A stretch of 64,000 nucleotides of DNA from Theobroma cacao (taxonomy: Eukaryota; Streptophyta; Magnoliopsida; Malvales; Malvaceae): positions 15,843,426-15,907,425 of the forward strand of contig NC_030859.1 in the NCBI RefSeq assembly GCF_000208745.1. The letters are read 5' to 3'. The number at the start of each line of letters is the position of its first letter. The stretch's first letter is position 1. This document shows, in pieces, positions 48,501-60,180 of the stretch. The translations under genes were made by a program, and so were the position numbers. The notes under the pieces are model-generated. The model was not told the origin of the DNA. It was given only the letters and a program-made list of their open reading frames with translations, and ran no database searches.

Positions 48501-51500
48501 GGACTACCGTTGGGTTTGCATTCTTCAAACTGTAGGTTTATAGTCCTCTTTACTTTTGTTTATTCGGGGGCCCACTTATTATTGTAAATTAAATTAAATA
48601 CTTTGGCTTACTGTATTACAGTATGTATGAATTTATTTAACTTTTACGCTACAAAAATTATTTACGTATAACTCTAAAAATATTGTTATATAAGAAAATA
48701 GAATATTTTACTTAACATTTCTTTTATTTTCTTATTATATCCAAATAATCGAAATTTCGTTTTAAATGAAGATTTTAGACTTTAAAACTCACTTTTGATT
48801 ATGAATTATATGTTTTGTACTCTTATATTATATTTTAGCCAGTTTCGAAATTTTTAGGGAAAATGACTAAAATATCCCTGTGAGACGAAAATTATTATTT
48901 TATTTGTTTTGAGTTGGAAACAGCTTAAAATCTTCTAGAACATGATTTTCGGTAATGGCTACTCACGGGGGAAATGAGATACTGATATTAAGCTTTGCGG
49001 GGTCCCGGTTGGCATTTCGAGTAATGAGTGCCTATCGAGGTACCGCGACGGTTGTCACTGGCTCGAGGGGAGTACCGGGTCGTGACATGTTAAGTGTGAT
49101 TCTTTAGGCTGTGACTAAAATCTAGCACATAAACACACAGTAAACTGAATATTTGGTCTGCTTGCTGTTAAGTAGAGTAGTGAACTGATCATACCTCTAT
49201 AGAGCTTTTGATCTACATTTTTTCCTTTTTCATCTAGATCAAGTCTGGTGGATGGACTCATTGGTGTGAAGATTGGTTTCAGCTTTAGCATATCGAACTT
49301 TTTGAGCATATCTTGAGTGTATCTTTCTTGGTTGATGAAGATTCCTTCCTCACTTTGCTTAATTTAAAGACCAAGAAAGTACTTCAACTCTCCCATCATG
49401 CTAATCTCAAATTCACCTTGCATTTCTTTAGCAAAGTTCTTGCATAAAGCCTCATTAGTTGCACCAAATACAATGTCAACCACATATATTTGTACAACAA
49501 TTAAATCATTTAAGTATCTTTTAATGAACAATGTAGTATCAATGCTACCTCTAACATAACTTTTCTCAACTAGAAATTTTGAAAGCCTCTCATACCAAGC
49601 TCTAGGAGCTTGTTTCAATCCATACAAGGCTTTATAAAGTTTGAAAACATGATCAGGTTTTTCAAAGTCTTCAAAACTTGGTGGTTGTTCAACATACACT
49701 TCTTCTTGAATGAATCCATTTAAAATGCACTTTTTACATTCATTTAGTACAATTTAAAATTCATAAAGCATGCAAAAGCTAGCAACAACCTTATGGCTTC
49801 AATCCTAGCAAGGGGTGCAAATGTTTCATCATAGTTTATTCCTTCCTCTTGGTTGTAACCTTGTGCTACTAACCTAGCTTTACTTCTAACTACATTTCCT
49901 TGCTCATCTACCTTATTTCTAAACACTCATTTTGTGCTAACAATAGGGTGATTTGAAGGTCTAGGTACCAATGACCATACACGGTTTCTTGTGAATTGGT
50001 CAAGTTCCTCTTGCATGGCCATTATCTAACTTTCCTCTTTTTCAGCCTCCTCAAAGTTTTTAGGTTCAATTTGTGATATAAAGGTCGAAAACTCACAAGC
50101 TTCTATAGTTGCTCTCTTAGTTCTAACTTCTTAAGAAATGTCACTTATTATTTGATCTTGTGGATGGTCTCTTACAAATCTCCAACTCCTTGGAAGGTCT
50201 TTATGCTAATTTTTCGTTCTTTGCAAATTTTCTAGAGGCGGAGTTTCATTTTCTCTTTTAGGTGAGCTTTCTTCATTATTCTTATTATTTTCTAAGCTCA
50301 TTTCTTCCATTTGTTTTTCTAGGATTTCTACATCATCATCATCAACATGAATTTCTTTTTGTAAAGCATTTGACTCATTGAAAACTACATGGATTGATTC
50401 TTCAACGGTTAAAGTCCTTTTGTTAAAAATCCTATAAGCCTTTAAGTTTAATGCATATCCTAAAAATATTGCCTCATTACTTTTTGCATTAAACTTTCCT
50501 AAGGGTTGTTTTTCATTGTTCAATACAAAACATTTACAACCAAAACTCCTAAAGTGAGAAATATTTGGTTTGCTACCCTTGTAAATTTCATATGGTGTCT
50601 TAGATATCATGGGTCTTATTGAGACTCTATTAAGTATATAAGCTACTGTGTTCACTGCCTCAATCCAAAAATATTTTGGTAGGTTATTCTCACATAGCAT
50701 AGTCCTAACCATTTCTTTTAAGGTTTGGTTTTTCCTCTCTACAACTCCATTTTGCTGGGGTGTTCCAGATGTAGAGATATTGTGATCCAACCCCTTTTCA
50801 TTGCAAAATTTCTCAAATTCTTCACTTTCAAATTCTCCTCCATGATCACTTTTTATGCTAACTATGGCTAGTCCTTTTTCATTCTCTACTTTCCTACAAT
50901 GACTTATAAAAGCTGATAGAGCACCATTCTTATGAGCAAGAAAATAAACCTAAGTATATCTAAAGTAGTCATCAACTATTACAAAGCCATAAGATTTTCT
51001 TCTTAAGCTAGTTATGCTTATTGGACCAAATAGATCAATATGTAACAATTCAAGAGGTCTAGATGTGGATACAATCTTCTTAGTCTTAAAGGATGTTCTC
51101 ACTTGTTTTCCTAGTTGGCAAGCATCACATATTTTATCATTTTCAAACTTTATATCCGACAGTCCAACAACAAGATTTTTCTTAATTATTTTTGACATAG
51201 TATGCATGCTTACATATCCTAGTCTCTTATGCCATAGCTAGTATCATTTTTAGTATTTGCCACTAAACACATTTCACAATTCATTTCAAGATCTTCAAGA
51301 AGTACAATACATATTCTTTAATCTTCCTCCTATAAATGAGACTTTATTAGTGCTTATATCTATCACTTCACACTTATTTGAATCAAAGCATACTTTAAAT
51401 CCTTTATCACATAATTGACTAATACTCAATAAATTATGTTTCAATCCTTTCACCAATAACACATGACTGATTTGAGTTTGGGAGTTCTTACCAACCATTC

Positions 51501-51621
51501 CTATACCATGAATTCTACCTTTTGAATCATCACCAAAGGACACGGTACCTCCCTTTCTTTTGTGTAGCTTTGCAAACAACATTTCATCTCCTGTCATGTG
51601 CCTTGAATAGCCACTGTCCAT
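45561..51621 (-). pseudogene. Copia pol: protease, integrase, RT, RNase H
   Basis: Minus strand, in order. Protease at 51621-51295 has DSGYSRHMTGDE, catalytic Asp present. The GAG-pre-integrase and integrase part (51207-50206) has CDACQLGKQ, LLHIDLFGP, KSDHGGEFES and VVERKNQTL, so all three acidic residues are visible. RT (49926-49364) has KARLVAQGY, ALYGLKQAPRAWY and an active site reading YVVD where YVDD is expected. The RT-RNase H link (49309-49093) is interrupted at codons for ESHLTAV by a solo LTR. RNase H (46111-45561) has VGYSDADFAG and VEAEYVSLG, and ends DIFTKPLNEERFCEIRR. Stops near 51293, 50948 and 49123 and frame changes between 49744 and 49699 and within RNase H make it inactive. 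Confidence 0.9.
46117..49087 (-). mobile_element. Solo LTR with perfect TGTTA target duplication
   Basis: The element starts TGTAAAGCCTGACC and ends GGGTCGTGACA on the plus strand, 2,971 bases. TGTTA flanks it exactly on both sides (46112-46116 and 49088-49092). Removing it plus one TGTTA restores the RNase H reading across ESHLTAV, which proves the boundaries. TG...CA ends with a 5-bp duplication and no internal coding fit a solo LTR or a compact non-autonomous LTR element. Relatives are at 1-343 and 29077-31841. Confidence 0.92.
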
Positions 51622-51684
51622 GTACCAAGGCTACTATTTCTTAAGTTGAGCTCTTGAACATGTCTCCTTTAAGTGTAACTCAAC

Positions 51685-53244
51685 CTACAAAACAAAATTT
51701 AAGTTTTTCTTTATAGGTAACCATACCTTGATGGGTCCTTGATTGTTAGTTGCAATATGAAATCCTTTTGGAACCCATATTTTCTTTATTTTATGTGTGC
51801 TTCTTTTCTTAAAACAATCATATGATAAATGTCCAATTTTATCAAAAACATAGCATCTAGATAATGCATTAGTATAACTTTTCTTGTTCTTGTAGTAAAC
51901 ATTTCTTTTTGAAGTTTCATTTTTCAAACTTTTAAGAGCTATATTTTCATCAAGTGTTTTTTGCAAAGTTTCAGATTTATTATCCAACTCTAATTTTAAA
52001 ACTTCAAAATCTGTTTTTGAGTGTTCTAACTCAATTTGCAAAAAATTTCTTTACTCAAAAACAGAATCGAACTCTTCTTTCATCTTTTCCAAATCATTTT
52101 CAAGGCATGCAGCCTTTTTCTTTAAAGTCTTGTACTTTGAAAAAAGTTTTTCAAATTCATCATAAAGGCACTCATGCTCATCTTGTAAATCATCAATAGA
52201 ATTTTCACAAGGGGATGAGGATACCTCGATTTCATCATCTTGTGCCATCAGACAGAAGTTTACTCTTTCTTCAGATTTTTCATCTTCAGCTTCAGAGCTT
52301 GATGTGTCACTGTCCGACCATGCAGCTGCCACCATTGCTTTCTTGGATTTCTTGTTTTTCTTTGGAGTCTCATCTTTCAGCAATGGACATTCAGACTTGA
52401 AGTGGTCAGGTTTCTTGCACTCATAGCAAATCAGCTCTTCCTTTTTGTTGTTTGTTTTTGATTTTCCATGAAGCACCTTGATCTTTTCTAAAACCTCTTC
52501 TGGTTAGTCTCCGGTTTTTTCTGCCCATAAGCTTTTTGAATTTTCTTGCAACCAGAGCTAACTCTTCACCATCATCACATGACAACTCTTCCAACTCTTC
52601 TTCAAGGATGCTGGCTTTAAGTGCAATACTCTTTTCATTTTCCTTTGCTTCCCTTCTATCTTCTTCTTCTTCTTCTTCCTCTTTAAGCTCCAACTCATGA
52701 ATAAGGAGAAAACCACAAATCTCATTTAAGGTAATAACATTTAGGTCCTTGGCCGCTCGGATTGCAATCATTTAGGCTTTCAATTTTTTGGTAGGCTTCT
52801 AAGAAGTCTTTTAACTATTTCATGCTCGGATATTGGTTTGCCTAGCTAACTCAATTTATTTGTGATGTTTGTGAATCTATCTAACATGTTGATGATGTCT
52901 TCTCCAAGCTCCATCTTAAACATTTCATAATTGTATGTCAAGAGGGCTATTTTGGACTCCTTGACTTGAGAAGTCCTTTCATGGATTATTCTATGTTTGT
53001 CCCACACTTGTTTAGCTGTTGTACAGCTTGAGACTTTGTTAAATTCAGTTGGGGTCAAGGCACAATGCAATGTATTGATGGCCTTAAAATTTATTTGGAC
53101 TCTCTTAGTTTCAGTCTCGGTCCATACAGACCTTGACTTAGGGATCATCTCATTGGTTACTACATTCAAAGTTGAGGGAATAAAGGGTCCGTCAGTTATG
53201 ACGTCCCACATTTCATAATCTATAGCTCTAATGTAAATTGACAT
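51685..53244 (-). pseudogene. Copia gag with two zinc knuckles
   Basis: Minus-strand frames 53244-52846, 52771-52421, 52476-52051 and 52041-51685 form a Sirevirus-type Gag. The N-terminus reads MSIYIRAIDYEMWDVITDGP. The UBN2-like core has WDKHRIIHERTSQVKESKIA and MFKMELGEDI. A first zinc knuckle CYECKKPDHFKSEC is followed by an acidic and then coiled-coil Lys/Glu/Leu-rich region. A second knuckle reads CYVFDKIGHLSYDC, with its second Cys changed. There are frame changes between the first three segments and a stop at about 52048. Confidence 0.85.
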
Positions 53245-53380
53245 CTCAATACTCTAATAAGGATAGTTAGAGCCATCAAACAGAGGTGGTCTGTTTGTTT
53301 ATTGTCCTCAGCAACTATGGATTTTTTGAGAGCCATTTAGATCCTTCCAAAGGGTGTTAGACCTTAAGAACAGGGAACTA

Positions 53381-53392
53381 GCTCTGATACCA
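53381..53392 (-). other. Initiator tRNA-Met primer binding site
   Basis: The minus strand reads TGGTATCAGAGC, the standard plant Copia primer site, two bases inside the 5' LTR. Confidence 0.92.
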
Positions 53393-53394
53393 CT

Positions 53395-54023
53395 TGTTGG
53401 TCCCAATTATATGTACTAGAAGGGAGGTGAATACCACAATTCGACTCTTAACAAGATGCGAAACTAATTTACAGAATAAGGAAAATAAAAACAGAGTAGA
53501 CAATGCGCAGGGATTTAGAGTGGCTCGGTCCAAGACCTACATCCACTACCTTAATTATCCAACCAAGGATTTTTCAAACAATCCACTAAGAACCGCTGAA
53601 ATTCACAAGCTTTCACCAAGCTTTACAATGGCTTTTACCAGGCTTAGCCAAAATCTTTCACAATGGTTTTTACCGGAATCAACCAAAACCCAAAGTAGTT
53701 TTTCAAAGGCTCAACCACAACTTTTCACAATGGTTTTTCACGGGCTCAACCAAAACCCAAAGTGGTTTTTCAAAAGCTCAACCACAACCTACAACAATAG
53801 TTTTTCACGGGATCAACCAAAACCCAACACCTAACTTTTCAAGGCCAAGTTAGAACCTTAACACAATCAAGCAAACCTAGCTTGAAACAACCACTTAAAG
53901 TGACTTCCTCACTCTAAGAATAGAAAAAGTGAAGCAAAAGAAAGTACCTATGATCACAAGGTTGATCTAAATGGTACAAGGTTGAGTGCAGAATACAAAT
54001 ACAAAAGATTGGTGTTTAAGTGC
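53395..54023 (-). mobile_element. Truncated 5' LTR of Sirevirus-like element
   Basis: This begins TGTTGGTCCCAATTATATG and matches 41496-42102, then stops at TTTAAGTGC (54015-54023). The remaining ~660 bases of the LTR are missing and MULE tail sequence follows at once. The shared TGC at 54021-54023 is present in both parent sequences. Confidence 0.88.
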
Positions 54024-55489
54024 TTAAACCCTCAATATGTTTACAAAAAATTATACAAACCCTAAACCCTAAACCTAAACAGTCAACCATAAACACATAA
54101 ACCCTAAACCCCAAAAACAAGACAAAAAAAGTAAACCCGTACATTTAAATTAATGCTTTCCAAAATTCAACCAATAATCCTATCCTCCAATGAATGAATT
54201 GCCTTTTACAATGAATACATTGTGTTCTCCATTGACTTCATTGCCATCTTAAGCTGAAGGCAATCCCGACTCTACCTTCAACAAGCCGACACAACTTACG
54301 AACTCTGAGTTCATCATCACCAATTGTCCTCCCCTTGCTCAACTGCAATAAAACCAATTAATATGTTAATAGCTCGTCAAAAGGGAATTGGACAATTAAA
54401 AATTAAGAATTCTACATACTAACCAGTGAATCGGAACCAATGTTCGCCTTAGAATGACCTTTCCCCATATGCATTTGAGGACTAAAACTAAGAAGTGGAA
54501 GATATGGACATGTAAGCTACACACACTGAACAGTTAATTAGAGAAGCTCCACGACGTTTACAAAAATATTTTTTTTGTTACACACCCTGTATAATTTCTA
54601 TTTTGTTACACGCACTTTATAATTTATATTTTGTTGCATGCCTTGTGTAATTTCTATTTTGTTACATGCCTTAACTAATTTTTAATTTGTTACATGCCAT
54701 ACCTTTAATCCCATATTTGTTGCACGCTATTTATAAATTTCATAACGTTTTGAACACAACACATTTAATAATACGCTGTTACATGCAATGCCTCAAGGAT
54801 ATCTGCTTTCAGCTCTTCCTCCGTTGGAGTCACCACGACTGATTCCTTTATTTATTTCACCAGAACATACTCATAAATCCATCTGCATCAGAATACAATC
54901 TTGCACATGTAAGCTACGCACACTGAACAGTTAACCAGAGAAGCTCTACGACATTTACAAACATATTTCTTTTACTACATACCTTGTATAATCTTTATAT
55001 TGTTAGATACACATTATAATTTCTATTTTGTTACATGCCCTGACTAATTTCTATTTTCTTACCTGCCCTGACTAATTTCTCTTTTCTTACACGCCAAACC
55101 TTTAATCTAATTTTTGTTACACACTATTTCTAAATTTCATAATATTCTAAACGTAATACATTTAATAATACGTTGTTGCACACAATACCTCAAATTTGTT
55201 GGTTTCAACACGCCATATTCATGCAATATGTGAAATCGTCGATTTGTTACACGACCTTCCCATTTTCTCTACATATGCTACAACATTCGACTCAAATGGC
55301 CATGTCGTCTAATATCTCTAACGATTTCCACAACTTTAAACAACACTAAATCCATTTAATAACAAAACCCTATACCACAGTCTCAACCAATATGACATTC
55401 AAATCACTAAACCCACTCAAAACCCAAATCAAAATTCGACATTACCTGACTTGCCTTTTGTTGTCAACTTGTTCCCTATCACTGCTAAC
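54021..55489 (+). repeat. MULE tail, long direct repeat copy 1
   Basis: This is near-identical to 62553-64000. By eye there are about twenty substitutions and one 21-base insertion (near 54199) over 1.45 kb. It contains a telomere-like AAACCCTAAACCCTAAACC (about 54058-54080) and two blocks of ~30-base minisatellite built on TTTTGTTACATGCCYTNACTAATTTCTA (54565-54730, 54965-55130). No coding sequence is recognised. It continues to the inverted end at 55860. Confidence 0.93.
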
Positions 55490-55860
55490 TTTGCTTTCAA
55501 CTTGTTTGAACACTTCCCTATCTTTCAAAATGAGTGAAACGATCTTTTAATATTTCTGAATTGTTGTATACCTACCATTTTTATTTACAACAATGTCCTA
55601 CAACCAAAGGAAGGTTTTACTTTTAATAAATTGTCCCTTACCAAATTCTATCCATATGTATTTTTTTTTCACCTATCTGCATGTGTATATCTATTTTTTT
55701 CATCTATTTGTGCACGTATGATAGTGCAAGTGATTGAAAAGGTTTTATTTAAGGGTATTTTTGTCCAAAAATCTTAACCATTGACTAAAAACAATCAAAA
55801 TTATAAAGTGAACTATTCCAAAAACACTTTATATTTGAAAGCTAAAAAAAAAATTATCCC

Positions 55861-56661
55861 AATAAATAGTTGCTAACACTCTAATACAAGATTAGAATAT
55901 TATACTCCTACAAATACCTACTACATTTCATTGCACCCTTTTTGTTATATTTCATTGTGATAATAGCTACTATATTTCAATGCAATAATAAAAATGTTAT
56001 CTAGATTAGAAACACTATCTAGATTGCTCACAATGACAAGTTTTATGAATGCATCAACATATTAAAATTCATAACACACCTAACATATTAAAATTGATTA
56101 ATTTATTACTTTTTGCATCATCATATTACTCAAAAATATTAATAAAGACTCTTCATTTGACTTCCGCATGTTTTTAAAATTAAATTACTAATTTCTTAAA
56201 TCTTTTTAATTAATTTTAATATTTTCAATTTTCAAACTCAAGTTAATATATATGAAAGCACCTTGAATTTTAAAAGGTATTAAGATTCAAACCACATATA
56301 GTTAAAATAATATTGGTTGAATAATTAACTAATTAGGCCACTATACTAGTAACAATTATAAAATTAAATAAATTAAAATTTATATAAAAGATTTCTCTCC
56401 TCAAAGATCAATTTAAAACTTATATGAAGACTTTTAAATGATTAGCAACCTCTTTTATCTTGTCCCAAAATTATCTTCAATCAAATATACAAATAATTGT
56501 AAATACAATAAAGTGACAGAAAAATGTACATACTTATACATTTATTATTTAGTACCAAGGAGAAAGAAATTTGTCTCTAAACAGTATAGAGTTGAAACTA
56601 AAAATTGGTAAAACATCTTATCTTATATTGGCTTTTATATTGTTACTAAATAGCTCTTAAA
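55861..56661. other. Intergenic, no gene seen
   Basis: This is AT-rich DNA between the right end of MULE 1 and the GST-zeta remnant. The last part may be 3' untranslated region of that gene. Confidence 0.45.
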
Positions 56662-56934
56662 TTAACTAGTGATAGAAGGAGCATCTGGTTGATGCTCTGG
56701 CATGGACTCCTTGACTACTAGCATGTCAACATAATACTCATTCAACTTTGACAAAACTGGAAATCGAATCTGCAAACATAATGAAAGAAAAACGTTTGCG
56801 AGGAGCTAATGAGCTACACGAAAGCTTATTAAATATAATATAGTTCCTGAAATTCTATGAGGTAAATCCTATTTTTCACTAACACTGAACACTTTAAAGC
56901 ACGCATTTGTTTATGACTGAGATTATTGGCAACA

Positions 56935-57005
56935 GATTACTAGCTAAGACCTTCAGGAGAATGCAAATTCTACTAGTTAAGACCTTCAGGAGACTGTAAA
57001 TTCTA
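56935..57005. repeat. Short tandem duplication
   Basis: CTAGYTAAGACCTTCAGGAGA with its flank TGYAAATTCTA occurs twice, period about 32 bases, inside the GST-zeta remnant. Confidence 0.8.
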
Positions 57006-57479
57006 TCTCTTTTTTGCACCACCTTAGTGTTGCTTGCAATTTATAAAAGCCAGAAAACTACCTATTTTCACCAACTAATCTATACCTCAGATTATGCCTT
57101 GTAATTATTTGTTTTTCTTTTTCTTTTTCGTCTTTTTGTCTTTCAAATTTTCCATTCTTCAAGCATCTTCGTTATATATATATAGAAAAAGGAGACTCAA
57201 ACTCTACCTTTAAAAAAAAAAATTCATGCGTCAATCAATGAATTAAATGCTCAAGTACTTTTTTCAAACACCTTGTATTTATAAACAAATTTGAAGAAAA
57301 AATTACTTACAAACGTATTATATTGGTTGAAATCATACCATGAATGTTTTGTATGGAATTTAAATCATGCTAAGATAACTCATACGCAACAGAATATTAT
57401 TAAAATTTTAATCACCTAAGTCATGGATCACTTTAATTGAAACTAATCTAGAAAAATCACAAGAGAAATTTTGACATAC

Positions 57480-58265
57480 TTGAAAGTCTGCTTTCTTTCG
57501 TAGAGTCCTCCTTGCCCTTTTTTTTTCTTGTACACCAACTAGGATTATCAAACCATAGCAGCATAGTTTTCCTGCCTCTAATGGTGATCCACACAGTGAT
57601 TTGTCGAAATCTCTTCACTAAAAGTGTGTGAATCCCTAAGCTAAAGTTTGTGCTAGCAAATTCTCAACTTTGAGCTCCATTGTGTTTCTTTCTTTTTGGC
57701 TGTGATCCTATCTCAACATATGAGAAAATAAAATAGAACTATTCTATTTACAAGAGGCGGCTAAAGGATTCTTTTATAGAGTGAATTGACCTACTTTATA
57801 TCCAATAAGGATTACAAAATGTCTTGGGCTAATTGGGCATTGACTTAATACTCCATCAAATCATATTCGATTTTAGCCCAATACTTAATTGGATCAAGTC
57901 TTTATAAAATCAATTAGATCACATTCAATTGAACTTAAATTAATTTCAACAATTCACCTTATGTGTGTGACCCATTAAGGTTCCCAACATGTTAGCAATA
58001 AATGTAAATTAATTCAATTAAGAATTTATATTTATATTTGTTGATCATAAGCGGCATCTAGCGATACATCATAACCACCCAAATGTTAAAAGAGTCAATA
58101 TGGTTTGACTAACCTTTCAGTGTATAGTATCTCAATGTAATTTGATCCTTTCATCATATATCTCAGATAGATAGAAAGCCTAGCTTAGTGTTTACTTTCT
58201 AACTTATCCATATTAGTCCTACAACTTCTATATTGACCTACCAAGATTGCCTTGGCCAAAAGTAG
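57480..58265. mobile_element. LTR-like repeat inside GST-zeta remnant
   Basis: The stretch includes AATTCACCTTATGTGTGTGA, TAAGCGGCATCTAGCGATAC and CTACCAAGATTGCCTTGGCC, text I associate with a widespread non-coding plant LTR repeat. The boundaries are unclear. It lies where the missing GST exons should be. Confidence 0.4.
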
Positions 58266-58491
58266 TTAGTAATAGATGGAGAAAGGAGAGAATGGAAAAA
58301 AAGCTACCTTTGAGGTTGAGGGCAATCCGGATACGACAGGAGCAGGAGCTCCTCCAGTACGAATAGAGCTTCAGTTTCTTCTCCTCATGTGCCTGCAGTT
58401 GTGTTCTTAATTAATCCATTCATCATCACAACCATAATCATGCTTGGTCAAGCCAGAGAGTAAAGATTAAAGAGAGAAGAGATTGTACCAT

Positions 58492-59239
58492 GTTTTTGCT
58501 GCAATCGAAGGTCAACACTCAACACTCTAACATAATCCCTTCTTCTCTTTTGTCTTGGTTTTATAAGAGGAGAAATGCCAAATTGCCCAAACAGTACCCC
58601 GGCACGGCTCCACATTTTTAATACGGAAAATTCTATTAAAAGTTCACCGTCACCATCTCTGGAAAAAAGTATTATAATTTTTTAGATGAATTAAATATAC
58701 TTGATTAAAGATAATATCTAAAATAATCTTTGAATTATTCAAAAGAATTTAAATACATTTTTTATTTTTTATTATATTTGAATCAAATAAGTCTTTATAA
58801 GTTATAATAATAATGACATAATAACATGTTCATATGACATTTTTCTCCTTCTATATTAACCTTATATAAATATAAAATAATAAATGATATTTTGACTAAT
58901 AATAATTAGCTAATCATTACTCATAAGTGCATAGTTGGATCAAAATAAAAATATAATAATTTGATTAAACACAATAGAAGAATAAGGATTTATTCAGATT
59001 TTTTAAATAATTCAAAAACAAGTAAAACATTATGCATAACCATTATAAACATTTTAATCTTTTATAACTTTTTAGATGAATTAAATATATTTAACTAACA
59101 TATGTAAAAAGTCCTTAAACTATTATGAAATAAATTACAATATGAAGCATGTCATCCTAATATTAATTAACATTTGGATGATAGGTAGATGGGAATTCTT
59201 TATGACTGTTAGAAAGAATGATGTGGAAGAAAACCTTAA
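58492..59239. other. Intergenic, includes a dispersed AT-rich repeat
   Basis: At 58890-59060 lies a copy of the dispersed repeat (TTGATTAAACACAATAGAAGAA and neighbours) seen at 2045, 16525 and 33161. The first ~120 bases may be the GST-zeta leader and promoter. No gene is seen. Confidence 0.5.
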
Positions 59240-59789
59240 ACATTTTTTTATGAGTTCTTTTCAAAAATACCCCTCATGCATAAAGTGTTCTTGAAAATAA
59301 CTCACCATATAATTTTAACTATTTTTAATCAAGAGAAATTAATTCTAAACAAATTTACCTTTAATGAAACAGACTTATATATTTATCTGCGTCTTAACCC
59401 AACCCATATGTTTGGGTCAAGTTTTTAACCATTGTAACTCATCTACCTTTCTCGATAGATCATTCATCTCCAAAGCATCCTCGTCAGAGCATTACTCAAT
59501 AGGTAAACTTTTTAGCATTTTTAGTAGCGATAGAAGCATTTTAAAGTAGTTTGAGCATAAAGGTCATATTATAGAATTGAGAGAAAGTTCACATTCCATG
59601 CATTGAGTTAATTACCATATAATTGCATATATTTTTAACCATATCTAGAAAGGTAGGCATATTTTTCATGTTCTTCATTTCTTGTTTTTGAGCATAAAGG
59701 TAAGCATATTCTTCATATTCTTGTTATTTCAAGTTGTTGAATTTAAATTTGAATTTGGTAGTGTTGGTGGTTTTTGCTCAAATGTTGAC

Positions 59790-60180
59790 AAAAGCATGCA
59801 TGACTAGTTGATAGGGCATGCGTGACTGGTTTTAGGCATTAGGTTTAAGGGTTTTAAGCATTGCGTGACTGGTTGATAGGGCATGCGTGATTAGTTTTAG
59901 GTATTGCATTTAAAGGTTTTAGGCATTGTGTGATTAATTGATAAGGCATTGCGTGATTGGTTTTTAATCATTGCGTAATTGGTTGATAAGGCAATGCGTG
60001 ATTGGTTTTTAGGCATTAAGTGACTGGTTTTTAATCATTAAATGATTGGTTTGTAAGGAATTACGTGATTGATTTTTAATCATTGCGTGATTGGTTGATA
60101 GAGCATTGCTTGACTATTTTATAGAGCATTGCGTAATTGTTTTCTATAGTGCATTGCGTGACTATCATTGATTGAATATT
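59790..60180 (+). repeat. Minisatellite array 2 (GGCATTGCGTGATTGG-like)
   Basis: Some eighteen imperfect units combine GCATTGCGTGAYTGG with TTGATAGG or TTTTTAATC spacers. Same strand as array 1. The phase and spacer are more regular than in array 1. Confidence 0.9.

Larger units (their letters stand above)
41496..54023 (-). mobile_element. Sirevirus-like Copia retrotransposon
   Basis: On the minus strand the order is: partial 5' LTR (54023-53395), initiator-Met primer site, gag, protease, integrase, reverse transcriptase, RNase H, an extra ORF region, polypurine tract, 3' LTR (42765-41496). Domain order INT before RT defines Ty1/Copia. The Met primer site, the polypurine context ATCATCAAAAAGGGGGAGAT and an extra region downstream of pol are Sirevirus (SIRE/Maximus) traits. 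The LTRs differ at roughly 7% of positions over the 600 bases both keep. Every gene is broken. A solo LTR (46117-49087) lies within RNase H. Confidence 0.85.
39346..55860 (+). mobile_element. MULE 1 (Mutator-like), interrupted
   Basis: Left inverted end at about 39346-39425 (AATAATCTTTTTTATGAGG..., then TTTTGACTATTTTTACTTAA) pairs with the inverse at 55770-55860 (ending AAAAATTATCCC). Between them lie a minisatellite array (39720-40080), a MURA-like transposase N-terminus (40160-41495), a Sirevirus-like insertion (41496-54023) and a 1.8-kb tail shared with MULE 2. The transposase centre and C-terminus are missing. The inverted ends are weakly conserved and no target duplication was found. Confidence 0.7.
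56662..58491 (-). pseudogene. GST-zeta (maleylacetoacetate isomerase) gene remnant
   Basis: Three minus-strand exons are visible. Exon 1 codes only for ATG (58491-58489), with donor GT directly after it. Exon 2 (58392-58308, acceptor CTGCAG) reads AHEEKKLKLYSYWRSSCSCR, then IRIALNLK. The last exon (56769-56662, acceptor TTTGCAG) reads IRFPVLSKLNEYY, then VVKESMPEHQPDAPSITS and stop. The SSCSCR motif holds the catalytic Ser/Cys of zeta GSTs, which isomerise maleylacetoacetate in tyrosine breakdown. The MPEKQPDAP ending is the family's C-terminus. The middle exons, about 150 residues, are absent: 56770-58307 holds repeat DNA. So the gene is a shell. The last exon is also diverged (VDMLVVKES for the usual ELPAFQDA). 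Confidence 0.87.

Noticed and set aside
54058..54080. Interstitial telomere
   Set aside because: Fewer than three units and carried identically by a transposon tail.
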